NCBI GenBank assembly: GCA_036365515.1
Contig: CM070874.1
Span: 174,939,797 to 175,003,796 of the forward strand
Direction of reading: 5' to 3'
DNA: 64,000 bases
From: Torymus aiolomorphi
Lineage: Eukaryota > Arthropoda > Insecta > Hymenoptera > Torymidae
The position numbers were made by a program, and so were the translations under genes. Shown piece by piece: positions 32,026 through 42,671 of this stretch. The notes below the pieces were generated by a model. It searched no databases, had not been told where the DNA came from, and saw only the letters and a list, made by a program, of their open reading frames with translations. Each line of letters starts with the position of its first letter. Positions within the stretch are counted from its first letter, which is position 1.

Positions 32026-32400
32026 GCAAGAGGTCCGCTGATATATATCTATTAATTTAAAACTGATATAAATAAAATAAGTTTGTGTAAACCGTAGAAG
32101 TCACCGGAATTGCAAGAGAAAGCCAACGCTAAACGGCATAAATAGAAGCGCGGAATATTTCTGCCGGCCGCAAGGATCCACAATCCAAATGTAACAATTT
32201 TGTAGAAATGACCCAGCTTTTAAATAAGGATGTCGAGGGTGGCAGACGCTGCATGGTCAAAAGGAATCGGTAAGGGAGCCCAAGAGAATCGGCCGATAAT
32301 AGCGGAAAAGACGAAGAGCGCCGATTCTGACCTATTAGATGCGACTAATGCATTTCGAATAGGAAATAAATAGAAAATAGTCTACACGGAAATTATTGCT
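32026..32400 (+). other. Degenerate copy of the 64-residue ORF module
   Basis: Contains AAAGCCAACGCTAAACGGCA and the start ATGACCCAGCTTTTAAATAA, matching 37735-38020, but with a stop in codon 7 and internal deletions. It therefore does not encode the intact 64-residue frame. It lies between an RT fragment and the 140-bp repeats in both places. Confidence 0.6.
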
Positions 32401-32660
32401 GGACATGAGTTTACTCGGGGGTTTTCGGGGTCGCTGAACACGAATATCATGACGACAGCGGTCTCCGAGGTACCTGGAGTCCAGGGTGGACAGTATGAAC
32501 GTCGTCTCCTAGAGTTTACGCAAATTTGAAATATAATTAGATGAAACTAATTATTCGGAAGTTTTCTGGGTCGCTGAACACGGATATCATGACGGCAGCG
32601 GTCTCCGAGGTACCTGGTGTCCAGGGTATACAGTATCAACTTCGTCTCCTGGAATTATCT
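32400..32660 (+). repeat. ~140-bp tandem repeat (about two units)
   Basis: GTTTTCGGGGTCGCTGAACA at 32421 and its variant at 32561 are 140 bp apart. Each is followed by GTCTCCGAGGTACCTGG and a conserved GGACAGTAT. The same unit occurs at 38086-38160, 48600-48860, 51600-51915 and, inverted, 57451-57850. Confidence 0.75.
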
Positions 32661-32999
32661 TGAGTACAACACAGTTTTTACATGATATTAAATATATTAT
32701 TCTAAAAAATTTATGTAAATATTAGAAAAAAAGATAACATAAAAAAGTTAACATCGGTAAAATTGTACCTACAGTAGATGCCCTCACACAACATTTAAAA
32801 AGAGTGTATTTACGAGTACATAATTGGTTGCATGGGGAAGACTTTTCAAATCCAACAGATTGGAACTTGTAGAAAATTGTTTAATTCCAATAAAGATGAC
32901 ACAGCCTCCTGGTCCACCCAGCATTATGAACTTAATTTTCTCCAGCTGCAAAAAAGATTGCGTTTGAACGTTTTTCACATTTTAAAAATTTTTGACGAT
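32661..32999. other. Unassigned interval
   Basis: No gene recognised. The plus strand shows a short protein-like stretch (RVHNWLHGEDFSNPTDWNL, about 32805-32868) ended by a stop. It may be a decayed TE or gene fragment but is too short to name. Confidence 0.3.
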
Positions 33000-33232
33000 T
33001 CTGTCATTTTTTGCAGTTCTTACACCTTTTACATTTTTCAATACTGTTACATTTTTTCCTGTCTTTACATTTTTTAAATTTATAAATTTTTAATGTTTTT
33101 AATTTTTGTGTTTTAGTTTTCCTTTTTTACCTTTTCTTACATATTTTACTTGATATACATTTTTTACAATTTTTATATTAATTCCCATTTTTACATTTTT
33201 TACATTTTTTACATTCTTATGTTGGCAGCAAA
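33000..33232 (-). repeat. AAAATGTAA block, inverted
   Basis: Reverse orientation of the block at 59145-59360, including the border sequence GACGATTCTGTCATTTTTTG. It joins directly to a plus-strand RT fragment at about 33233. Confidence 0.7.
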
Positions 33233-33595
33233 AGTACTAAGGATGCACTTTTATACATAACGGATCTAATTTACAATGAACTTGACAAAAATGACCAAAT
33301 TGCAATTACATTCCTTGATCTTGCCTTCGACACAGTTGATCATCAAATGCTTCTAGATAAATTATACAACTACGGTTTAAGAGGAAATATAAATACGGTA
33401 TAGAGGCCCATAAACTAATGAAAAGTTATTTAAGTAATAGAAAACAAAGAGTCAAAGTAAACAATCAATTCAGTAAGTATGAAACAGTTGATATGGGAGT
33501 CCCGCAAGACACGATCCTAGGACCATTGTTTTTTATTATGTACATAAATGATATATTTATGACAGAGAATTCAATACTATCATATGCTGATGTGT
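33233..33595 (+). pseudogene. Jockey-like RT fragment (copy 3)
   Basis: Starts inside RT at the DALLYITDLIYNELDK region and continues through [55 protein letters not shown] to SYAD, where it is broken. A small insertion near 33390 and a loss near 33325 disrupt the frame. Confidence 0.8.
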
Positions 33596-33817
33596 GTGTG
33601 CAAAATTTGGAAACGATCCACCGTGCCGTTTAAAAGTATTTACGGGGGCACCACACCCGTACGAACGTATGTACATACGTACGTACGTACAGACATACGC
33701 ACACTTTAAAAAAAATACTTTTTTGGACTCTGTGAACCTAAATATGAGTTTCTAAGCGAAAAATAGAAATAAAATTTTTTTGCCGAAACAAGGCTTCTCT
33801 ATGAGAAAGCAAAAACA
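33596..33817. repeat. TACG-rich microsatellite and flanks
   Basis: A (TACG)n-like stretch at about 33660-33690 within TTTACGGGGGCACCAC and a CATACGCACAC tail. No gene seen. The 18-bp minisatellite follows. Confidence 0.55.
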
Positions 33818-34231
33818 ATGACAAATGAAAACACCATAAAAAATGAAAACACCATAAAGAATGAAAACACCATAAAAAAAGAAAACGCCATAAAGAATGA
33901 AAACACCTTAAAAAATGAAAACACCATAAAGAATGAAACCACCATAAAAAATGAAAACACCATAAAAAATGAAAACAACATAATGGATGAAAACACCACA
34001 AAAAATGAAAATACCATAAAGAATTCAAACACCATAAAAAATGAGAACACCATAAAAAATGAAAACACCATAAAGAATGAAATCACAATAAAGAATAAAA
34101 CCACCATAAAAAATGAAACCTCCATAAAGAATGAAAACAACATGACAGAACTTGCCGGAAAAAAAAAGACACTGGAAAATAAGCTCCTTAATTTAATAGA
34201 GGAGTTCTACATTAATAAGTATGCTATCTAA
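33818..34231 (+). CDS. Hypothetical 137-residue repeat protein, hexapeptide (N/K)NENTI x18
   Basis: An 18-bp minisatellite in frame gives 18 tandem hexapeptides close to KNENTI (residues 2-109). A non-repetitive tail of about 28 residues follows (GKKKTLENKLLNLIEEFYI and onward), Lys/Glu/Leu-rich and likely helical. The frame is intact with ATG at 33818 and a stop at 34229-34231. Unit variants stay in frame, and differences are mostly substitutions (KENAI, NETTI, NSNTI). Because 18 is a multiple of 3, the minus strand is also open (Phe/Met-rich) and this could be a non-coding minisatellite. The function is not recognised. Confidence 0.4.
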   Translation: MTNENTIKNENTIKNENTIKKENAIKNENTLKNENTIKNETTIKNENTIKNENNIMDENTTKNENTIKNSNTIKNENTIKNENTIKNEITIKNKTTIKNETSIKNENNMTELAGKKKTLENKLLNLIEEFYINKYAI

Positions 34232-35232
34232 CACACATCGGAATCATTACGGCTTTACAATCGAGATTACTGAAAAATTAATCAATATCTGTAGAAATAA
34301 TATCGGATTCATTCTGTTAGCCAATGAGAAGCCTGTACCTATCATTTTTGATATTCACTCATGCTCCCACTATTATTTATTACATTTTCGAAAGTTAATG
34401 AAAATTCCAAGGAATAGACAGAAGAACTATTGATTGCTTTGAAAACAATATTTGTAGAACGTCTGTCTATAACAGCAAAAATAAGACCTTGACCAACTGT
34501 AAAATCGGCCCTCTAGACTCTGATCTTGCTAATTAAAGTTCGAGACGTAAACCTAGATGCGAAACACAAGCGACGTCGACTGCGATGTATTACGGGACGT
34601 TCAATTTATATGAAGGATTGGCTTTATAAATTAGATGCAAGTTCTTGATACCTCGTCAATTGTATATTAAGTATTACATACGGGAACGGATATGGCTTCA
34701 GAATCGCATCTTAGCCTGATAAATGACTCGCACTAAGTATAATATTCTATTAGTTAATTTAGTCAATTGGGGGCCTATAATATATCTTCTTCATAGCTAT
34801 CCTCACCAGTATTCAATTCATACTGTGACGAAAGTTATACTTCATTATACATTATGCATTATATATTATATATTATATATTATGCATTATACAAGAATGG
34901 ATATGTCTTCACCATTGACATTAATTGTAAATGACTTTCTCATAGTCTTAATATTATCTGAATCTTCGGGTTACCTTAGGGTGTCAGATCGCTATACTTC
35001 TCTAATTTATAGACGTATCTTCGATGTAAATGGTTATATTCCTACGTTAATAAGTATGCTATCTAATATACATCTTAATTATTATAGCTTCACAGTTGAC
35101 GTTCAGTTTATATTAAGGATTGGGTTTATAAATTAGATGCAAGTTCTTGATACCTCGTCAATTGTATATTAATTATTACACAGGGGAACGGATATGGCTT
35201 CACAAACGCATCTTTGCTTGATGAACCACTCA
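34232..35232. repeat. Dispersed repeat with internal duplication
   Basis: No clear gene. The block TTTATAAATTAGATGCAAGT with its flanks occurs at 34626 and 35129 (about 500 bp apart) and spans roughly 34600-34740 and 35100-35240. Similar pieces, inverted, are at 36010-36160. The ORFs 34221-34433 and 34723-35136 have no recognisable domain. Confidence 0.45.
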
Positions 35233-36000
35233 CACTAAGTTGTCGAGATTGACCTCAAGATCAACCTCGGGATGACAATTCATATCAAAATCAAGATCAC
35301 TATCAAGATCTCAATCAAAATCTAATTCAAGATCAAAGTCAAGATTACAACCAAGATGAAAATGAAAATAACCAGAATCAAAAATGCGAAAATCAAGATC
35401 ACGATCAAGATCACAATGAAAATCAAAATTAAGACCAAAATCAGAAAAATCAGGCTCAACCTCAGGATTAAATCAAGGCCATAATTAGTATCGACATCAA
35501 GATCAAAACCAAAAAAGATTGAGCGAGAACCGACACATGTCCCTAAGTGATTAAAGCGAGCAAGGGAATACAAAACCCGATCCACTCGTCATTTCCTTGA
35601 ATGATATTATGATATTTTTTGTTGAAATTTTATATAAACCTCGCTTAGATTGTTGAGAGCGGTAAAAGAACATTTTCATTCTATTACATTACGATCTGTA
35701 TCTTGCAGATCTTCTAAAATTACTAGGTTCTATGCCATTTTATTAAAGTATGCTAAAAATTTGGTGGAAGTATAGAGTGTCACATTGCTATTGCTGCTTG
35801 CTTACAATATTTCTATGTGAGAACTTTGCTTTTTGCTGTCTGCTGCCATCATAAGAATGTAAAAAATGTAAAAAATGTAAAAATGGGAATTATTGTAAGA
35901 ATTGTAATAAATGTATATCTAGTAAAAAATGTAAGAATGGGAATTATTGTAAAAATTGTAAAAAATGTATATCAAGTAAAAATGTACGTCTATAAATAAG
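35233..36000 (+). repeat. Composite repeat (hexamer repeat, linker, AAAATGTAA block)
   Basis: The Gln/Asp-type hexamer repeat (35240-35480) is followed by the conserved linker around CCGATCCACTCG, by GTGTCACATTGC and then by the AAAATGTAA block from 35855. On the minus strand the hexamer part is open and reads Ile/Leu-rich (35322-35585), which imitates a membrane protein. It faces an inverted copy at 36160-36890. Confidence 0.7.
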
Positions 36001-36159
36001 AGAAGTTATAGCGACCTGACACCCTAAGATAAATCGAAAATTTATGTAATATTTTAACTCTGAGAAAGTCATTTTCCACTAATGTCAAGCTATCAGATAT
36101 ATACAGATATAGACTAATTTTTCAGTAATGCCAACTGTGAAGCCATAATAATTCCTTTG
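36001..36159. other. Spacer between inverted composite repeats
   Basis: Inverted piece of the repeat at about 34900-35090 (GACACCCTAAG, CTGTGAAGCCATAATAATTC). It separates two head-to-head composite units. No gene. Confidence 0.5.
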
Positions 36160-36890
36160 TATATTATTCTCACATAGAAATATTGTAAGCAAGCAGCAAT
36201 GTGACACTCTATATTTCTAACAAATTTTTAGCATACTTTAATAAAATGGCTCTATGCCATTTCTAGTAATTTTAGATTTCTAGTAATTTCCTGTCTTTAC
36301 ATTTTTTAAATTTATAAATTTTTAATGTTTTTAATTTTTGTTTTCCTTTTCTACCTTTTCTTACATTTTTTACTTGATATACATTTTTTACATTTTTTAC
36401 AATAATTCCCATATTTACATTTTTTACATTTATTATATTCTTGTGGTGGCAGCAGACAGCAAAAAGCAAAATTCTCACATAGAAATATTGTAAGCAAGCA
36501 GCAATGTGACACTCTATATTTCTACCAAATTTTTAACATACTTTAATAAAATGGCTCTATGCCATTTCTAGTAATTTTAGAAGATCTGCAAGATACAGAT
36601 CTAACATTTTCTTTTACCTTTCTCAACAATCTAAGCAAGGTTTATATAAATTTTCAACAAAACATATAATATTATTCGACGGAATGGCGAGTGGATCTTG
36701 GTTGTAATCTTGAATTAGATTTTTATTTAGATCTTGATAGTGATCTTGATTTTGATATGAATTCTCATCTCGAGGTTGATCTTGAGGTTAATCTCGATTT
36801 TGATCCTGTTCTAGATTTCGACTCAGGTCAACAGAACGGCCAAATTCACGATGAATTTGATCTAGCCTTTGGATCTCAATTGTGATCTCA
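36160..36890 (-). repeat. Composite repeat, inverted copy
   Basis: AAAATGTAA block (36290-36460), a second copy of the linker and the hexamer repeat, read on the minus strand. The 5' linker is duplicated (36170-36250 and 36470-36560). The plus-strand Asp/Leu frame at 36691-36885 is nearly identical to that at 31050-31256. Confidence 0.7.
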
Positions 36891-37640
36891 GTAAGCAAAG
36901 CTATTCTGTGCATCTCATTCACATTTGTAAACACGAGATCGACGCGGATCTCGTTGTTATAATTGCCGTATCATCAGCATATGATAATATTGAATTCTCT
37001 GGCATTGAGTTCAATATCTCATTTATGTACATAATAAACAACAATGGTCCTTAGGATCGTGCATTGCGGGACTCCCACATCAACTGTTTCATACTCGCTG
37101 AATTGATTGTTTACTTTGACTCTTTGTTTTCTATTACATAAATAACTTTTCATTAGTTTATGGGCATTTCCTCTTATACCGTAGTTGTATAATTTATCTA
37201 GAAGTATTTGATGATCAACTGTGTCGAAGACTTTTGCAAGATCAAGGAATGTAATTGGGTTAATTAATTAATTTGCAATTGGATCACTTTTGTCAAGTTC
37301 ATTGTAAATTAGATCTGTTATGTGAAAAAGTGCATCCTTAGTACTTTTGTTTTTTCTGAATCCAAATTGTTTATCTGATAATAAATTACATTGGTTGACA
37401 AAATGTAATAATCTTTTGTGTATAACTTTTTCAATAATTTTTAATATATTGGAAATCAATGATATAGGTCTGTAATTTGTTGGTAGATGTTTTTCTTTAG
37501 CATTGTGAATTGGTGTTATCTGAGCTATTTTTAAAGCCACTGGCCATTCTCCTGTTTCAATACTCAAGTTCAACAATAATCGAAGGAAAATTGCGCGAGC
37601 CTTGGATGTCACAACATTGAGCGGGAAAATTCGTTGGTAC
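36880..37640 (-). pseudogene. Jockey-like RT fragment (copy 4)
   Basis: Closely related to copy 2 with the same start (LNLSIETGEWPVALKIAQI), the same frame break near AACCCAATTAC (~37255) and the same YADD-proximal end. The similarity of copies 2 and 4 including their flanks points to segmental duplication rather than separate retrotransposition. Confidence 0.85.
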
Positions 37641-37825
37641 GGTGCAAGAGGTCCGTTGATATATATCTATTAATTTAAAACTGATATAAATAAAATAAGT
37701 TTGTGCAAACCGTAGATGTCACCGGAATTGCAAGAGAAAGCCAACGCTAAACGGCATAAACAGATGCGTGGAATATTTCTGCCGGCCGCAAGGATCCACA
37801 ATCCAAATGTAACAATTTTGTAGAA

Positions 37826-38020
37826 ATGACCCAGCTTTTAAATGAGGATGTCGAGGGTGGCTTGGCAGATGCTGCACGGTCAAAAGGAATCGGTACCCTT
37901 ACCGATTTCTCCTTGCGCTCCCTAGCCCAAGAGAATCGGCCGATGATAGCGGAAAAGGCGAAGAGCGCCGATTCTGACCTATTAGATGCGACTAATGCAT
38001 TTCGAATAGGCAATAAATAG
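37826..38020 (+). CDS. Hypothetical 64-residue protein
   Basis: Intact frame starting MTQLLNEDVEGGLADAARSK and ending in a Lys at 38020. The composition is soluble, Ala/Asp/Glu-rich, with no membrane segment. It sits between an RT fragment and the 140-bp repeat just upstream of a LINE ORF2 start, so it may be a remnant of that LINE's 5' region or ORF1. A decayed copy is at 32208-32372, and pieces of its upstream flank are at 52085-52240 and 53932-54090. The function is not recognised. Confidence 0.35.
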   Translation: MTQLLNEDVEGGLADAARSKGIGTLTDFSLRSLAQENRPMIAEKAKSADSDLLDATNAFRIGNK

Positions 38021-38041
38021 AAAATATCTATATATCTATTT

Positions 38042-38156
38042 GTCTACACGGAAATTATTGCTGGACATGAGTTTACTTTTGCTACTCGGGGGTTTTCGGA
38101 ATCGCTGAACACGAATATCATGACGACAGCGGTCTCCGAGGTACCTGGAGTCCAGG
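38042..38156 (+). repeat. ~140-bp repeat, single unit
   Basis: Contains GGGGGTTTTCGGAATCGCTG, GTCTCCGAGGTACCTGG and GGACAGTATGAACGTCGTC. The last element fuses at about 38175 to the LINE coding sequence instead of continuing to the next unit. Confidence 0.65.
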
Positions 38157-39943
38157 GTGGACAGTATGAACGTCGTCAAGGACTCAGCCAACAGTGCGGA
38201 GCCCACTATTCCCTTCAGCCAGATTAATTTGCACCACAGCAAAAGCGCATCGGCAGTTCCGTCAAAAAGCGTGGCTGAGGTACAGATAGGCCTTGATCGA
38301 AAGACCTTGGATCGATGCGAAAGGCACTGTAGCCGGATTAAGGGGCTGTGGACAACTGTTTCTGGCTGGGACTCGAGCAAGAACCTGCATAATCCTGAAA
38401 GGAATGGAAGGAGAGGCCTGGCCGAAACATTGCCACGCGGACATTACCACGGTAACAGTAAAGGTTAAAATAGGAGGGGGGGCAGAGACAGAACTGGTAC
38501 TTCCCTAGTAATGCAACAGAAGCCTCTGCGTACTTCCGTAGTGATGCAACAGAAGCCACCCGATGAGGTGAGGGCACTCATTGAGGAATGCAACAGGAGC
38601 GGGAAGGAGCTTATCCTAGGCTGTGAAGCAAACGCACCATACAATCTGGGGCAGCTCGAACTGCAATAACAGAGGAGAGGAGCTATTGGAATATATAGCT
38701 TCGACGGAACTGGACTTTATGAATAAGGGCAGCGTCCTTCAGGAACTCAGCAAGGGAAGAGGTCCTGGATGTTACACTAGCATCGAGGGGGATCGGGCGT
38801 AGGATACTGAGATGGAGATACTGAGAGCAGAGGAGGTTTCCATGTCAGACCACGAAAAGATCCGCTTCGAACTAGGAAACGTCAAGGCTAAGGAGGTGTG
38901 GAGGAATCCCAGGAAAACTGACTGGGAAAACTACCGCAAATGCCTAGAAGAAAGGCTACCTGCTAGCACCGATCGTCTGTGCAGCAGCGAAGAATTGGAT
39001 GATTACTGCAGCAAAGTGCATGAAGCTCTAATAGGAGCTTTTGAAAGCAACTGCAGGCTAAAGAAAAGGACATTAGGCAAAGGTGCTCCCTGGTGGAATT
39101 CCAATTTGGAATCCCAACGCAGGGAGATAAGGAAACTTCTTAGGAAATGGAAAAAACGGAAAGGCGAGGCTGAGCGGGAGGCTTACAAAGCCGCCTAGAA
39201 CAGCTACAAAAAGGCATTGGAAACGGCAAAGAGGGAAGGCTGGAAGAGATACTGTGACGAAATCGACAGTATACCTGAAGCAGCGAGGCTTAATAGAATC
39301 CTAGCCAGACCAACGATAGAAACCTCTGGACGCATAAAGACACCATCCGGAGGGTGGATAGCGGACAGTGCAGTGAGGAGGCATTGGCCTGTCTATTACA
39401 AGCCCACTTCCCGAGATTGGAAAACACGGAGTCAACGCTACGACCAGATACTGATACCGAATCCTCGGCTCAGGACTGGGAAGTAGCGGAAAGAGTGGTT
39501 ACAAAAAATAGAGTTAAATGGGCCATCGAGACCTTCGAACCTTATAAGACTCCTGGGGCTGATGGTATATTTCCAGTTCTACTACAAGAAGGATTAGAAT
39601 TACTGGTGGACCCACTAGTCGTAATATACAGGGCCTGCCTTGCATTGGGCTATATACCTGGGATCTGGCGGAAAGCCAAAGTAATCTTCCTACCAAAACC
39701 AGGTAGATGTATCCATGAAGGGTGAAGCCCATGAGCCTCCTTAAAACACTGGAAAGTTTAGTGGATCGTTACATCAAGGATGAGGCCTTCAAGGATAGCC
39801 CACTACATCATGCGCAACATGCGTATATGGAGGGTAAGTCCGTGGACTCAGCACTGAGTGACGCTACAAACAAGATCAAGAAAGGTATGAAAAACAGGGG
39901 CATGGTACTGGCAACTTTCTTGGATGTGGAGGGAGCCTTCGTC
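38157..39943 (+). pseudogene. LINE ORF2, R1/LOA/I group: endonuclease and RT N-terminal half
   Basis: APE endonuclease start SQINLHHSKSASAV, then after a frameshift RPWIDAKGTVAGLRGCGQLF, GCEANAPYN-like and VLDVTL-like segments. A long linker frame (MEILRAEEVSMSDHEKIRF to AEREAYKAA) includes GAPWWNSNLESQRREIRKLL. RT follows: FEPYKTPGADGIFPVLLQEG, GYIPGIWRKAKVIFLPKPG, PMSLLKTLESLVDRYI and LATFLDVEGAFVS. Breaks are near 38290, 38510-38810, 39198, 39350-39480 and 39715. It is cut at 39943/39944 by gypsy B sequence in the opposite orientation. Its missing RT end and RNase H tail resemble the pieces at 46990-47600 and 59346-59877. Confidence 0.85.
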
Positions 39944-41618
39944 AGTTAGCACTGTAAAATGATATCCTTCTAGATAATCTCTCATTTTCCAGATTCCCCA
40001 TTTTACTGCCAGACATTCTAATTCAGTAATTGAATAGTTTTTTTCAGCCTTACTTATTGATCGACTTGCATATGCAATTACTTGATCAATTTCGCCATTA
40101 TTTTGTGTGAGCACAGCTCCCAGGCTCGCATCGGTTTGTAACACAAAAGGCCTTGTCCAATCCGGACATGTCAAAATCGGAGCTTCCACCAAACGATTTT
40201 TTAATGTTACAAACGCCTCCCGTTGTGCACTACTCCATGGTACGTTTTTCCTTAGCAATTTTTGCAATGGAAAAGTTTTGTGCAACGTTAGGAATAAAGC
40301 GTCTGTACCAAGAAATCATGCCTAAAAATCGTTTTAAATCTTTGGCATTAGTCGGTTCGGGTAAATCTTGCACCCCGACACTTTTTCGGGATCCGTATGT
40401 AAATCCATCTCGTCTACAACGTGACCTAAATATTTTAAAGTTCTACGACCGAATTTACATTTATCCCAATTCGGTCGAAGCTGCGCCTCTTTTAATCGTT
40501 GAAAAACAATCTGCAGTAATCTCATGTGTTCTTCAAATGAGTCTGCCACGATTACAATATCGTCTCGGTAAGTAAACACATTCGGGGCAAGATCCGGAGT
40601 AATAATTTTGTCCATTAACCTCTGAAAAGTAGCTGGAGCTGTATGCAAGCCAAATGGCATAACATTAAATTCAAAAAGCCCTTTGCCAGCTACTGTAAAC
40701 GCCGTTATTGGTTTACTATTTTCAGTTAATTTCACTTGCCAATAACCATTTTTAAGGTCAATACTCGATAAGTATTTTGCATCTTTTAATTTACTGAGTA
40801 TGGCGTGGATCTGAGGTAATGGATAAATCATGTTTCTCTGAAACTGCATTGACTTTTTTATAGTCAACGCAAAATCGTCTCTTTCCATCTTTTTTCTTAG
40901 CCAGCACAATCGGATTTGTGCTCCATGCGCTGTCGGATTTTTTAATGACTCTGTCCGCTAACATTTTATCAACCTCCTCGTCGATAATTTGTTGCATAGC
41001 AGGATTTCTGTATCGATATCTCTGCTTGATGGACGCATCATCGATTAATTTAATTTCATGTTTTATTAGTGGAGTGCTGCCTTTCACCTCATCTAAACCC
41101 GCTTTCTTTTCTTCGATGAATTCTTCTAACCTTCTTTTTTCTTCTTCTGTCAACGACTGTAGATCTGCTGCCCCTTCTAAAACACATATATCCGGACTTT
41201 CGTCCCTTCTTGCAGCTGCATTTTTCCCCTCTAGTATTTTATTCTTCAATAGAAAAAATTTTGGTTCTAGTTTTCGTATCAAATCCATTCCTACTAACAT
41301 ATTATGTTTTAAATTAGGAATAACGTAAAATTTCCAATATTTTGACACACCAAAAATATTGAAATAACCGGACATACTTGTATTTATTTCAATCGGACTA
41401 CCTTCCGCTAATGTAGATCTCTTTTTTTCTTTTGTAGTTTTCCATCCGATGCGTCTAAGTTCCTCCGCCGTTTCTTCATTTATAAACGAACTAACCGTTC
41501 CCGTATCTAATAATGCAATTATATGATTTTCCCCGCATTTAACATTTACAAAAATTCTATTGTCTAGCGCTTCGGTCGATCCTAGTTGGAATTTGGACCG
41601 ACCTCCACTACGTTTCCC
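39944..41618 (-). pseudogene. pol: Pol of gypsy B (protease, RT, RNase H), frameshifted and truncated
   Basis: Entered by -1 shift at 41618-41612. The protease has the canonical LLDTGTVSSF. RT motifs are RFCVDYKKVN, SIDLKNGYWQVKL and VMPFGLHTAP; the catalytic YLDD is changed to YRDD (FTYRDDIVIVADS), which should inactivate RT. RNase H has QTDAS and TELE and then ends at LTD, at the junction with the LINE. Frame breaks lie near 40840 and 40345. Confidence 0.9.
41570..41618 (-). promoter_or_regulatory. -1 frameshift site of gypsy B
   Basis: GGGAAAC on the minus strand at 41618-41612. GGA starts at 41617, in phase with the gag frame, and the -1 frame continues into pol. TCGGTC and GACCGA downstream could pair. 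Matches the arrangement in gypsy A. Confidence 0.72.
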
Positions 41619-42671
41619 GACGGACGGCATTTACATTCACACGTCCATACGCCGTCCGTTCCGCAATATGAACAAAATTTACGCTGTCTATTTTTACAAT
41701 TAAATCTATTATGTCCGTGTTGTTTACATTTCCAACAGCACGTTTTGCTATCGTATTGCATCTCGAGCGCGGCCATATTCGCTTTATTTGATGCCTGATA
41801 ATGTTTCTTTTGCTCGATATTCATTAATCTTTTTGTCTCTTCAACCCTCTCAACTTTTTGAACTAAATCCGTTTGTGAATTTACATTTTCACGCGATACA
41901 TACAGTCGAAATTCCGGTTTCATATTATAGTACAAATTATCTACTTGTTCATTCATTCCAATCTCACCAAAATGCCTCATTAATGTCGCTAACGCAGTTA
42001 CAAAGTCTCGAATTGATTCATTCTCTTTTTGTTTTCGCTCATGAATTTGATGCATCAAATGCCGCCTTTCTTCTGGAGAAAGAAAAAAATCTTTTAACGC
42101 TTTTACTAGATCATTCCAATTCTCACATTTCTCTCTCTCGTTCCTAAACCATAATAATGCTTGTCCGCGCAATAATTCCGGAAAGCCTTTCAAAGTTTGC
42201 TCTTCAGAAAACTCATACGCCTGTCCTTAACTCATCTACCCGTTCTAAAAAATCATAAACATTTTTCCCTTCGAAATGACAATTCCATATCCGCATTTGA
42301 TCTAGAATTTTTGCCGTGTTATTTGTATCCGGTAATACAAAAATTGACTCTTGACTATTCGCATTAACATTTGACGCTTGATTATCATTATGGGCTTGTG
42401 TCGGAGTTGATGAGCTTTCCGGTTTAAAAATATGAATAAATTCCTTCGCGTTTTCTTCCTCATCTCTAGTTTTATCTAAAGTCTCATCATAATTTTCATC
42501 GTCTCTCGGTTTAGCCATAAACAACAGCGGATTCTTTTTTACAAAATCGACTAAACGCTTTTTTAATTGTGGCACATTGCCAGACGCTTCGATATTATGT
42601 TTTATTAATTCTTGTACTAGCTCCTCTTTTCGTAATTTATAAATCCATGCTACTCCTACTTGAGTTGCCAT
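41582..42671 (-). pseudogene. gag: Gag of gypsy B, one frameshift
   Basis: Starts MATQVGVAWIYKLRKEEL at 42671 with a SAP-like N-terminal domain. The frame is broken near 42215 (TGV stop, then GFPELLRGQALLWF in another frame). The CCHC knuckle CWKCKQHGHNRFNC and second Cys patch FCSYCGTDG are conserved with gypsy A. It ends at 41582, overlapping pol. Confidence 0.9.

Noticed and set aside
32784..32978. 64-residue minus-strand ORF
   Set aside because: No recognisable domain; a short protein-like stretch exists on the opposite strand instead, too short to call.
33738..34143. Phe/Met-rich minus-strand ORFs resembling membrane proteins
   Set aside because: Shadow frames of the 18-bp minisatellite; open only because 18 is divisible by three.
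33818..34150. CRISPR-like array
   Set aside because: Contiguous 18-bp units without spacers, in an insect nuclear context; a minisatellite.
35322..35585. Leu/Ile-rich ORFs suggestive of transmembrane proteins (also 46511-46774, 47563-47835, 58470-58898)
   Set aside because: Frames of the degenerate GATCTTGATTTT hexamer repeat; hydrophobicity is forced by the repeat.
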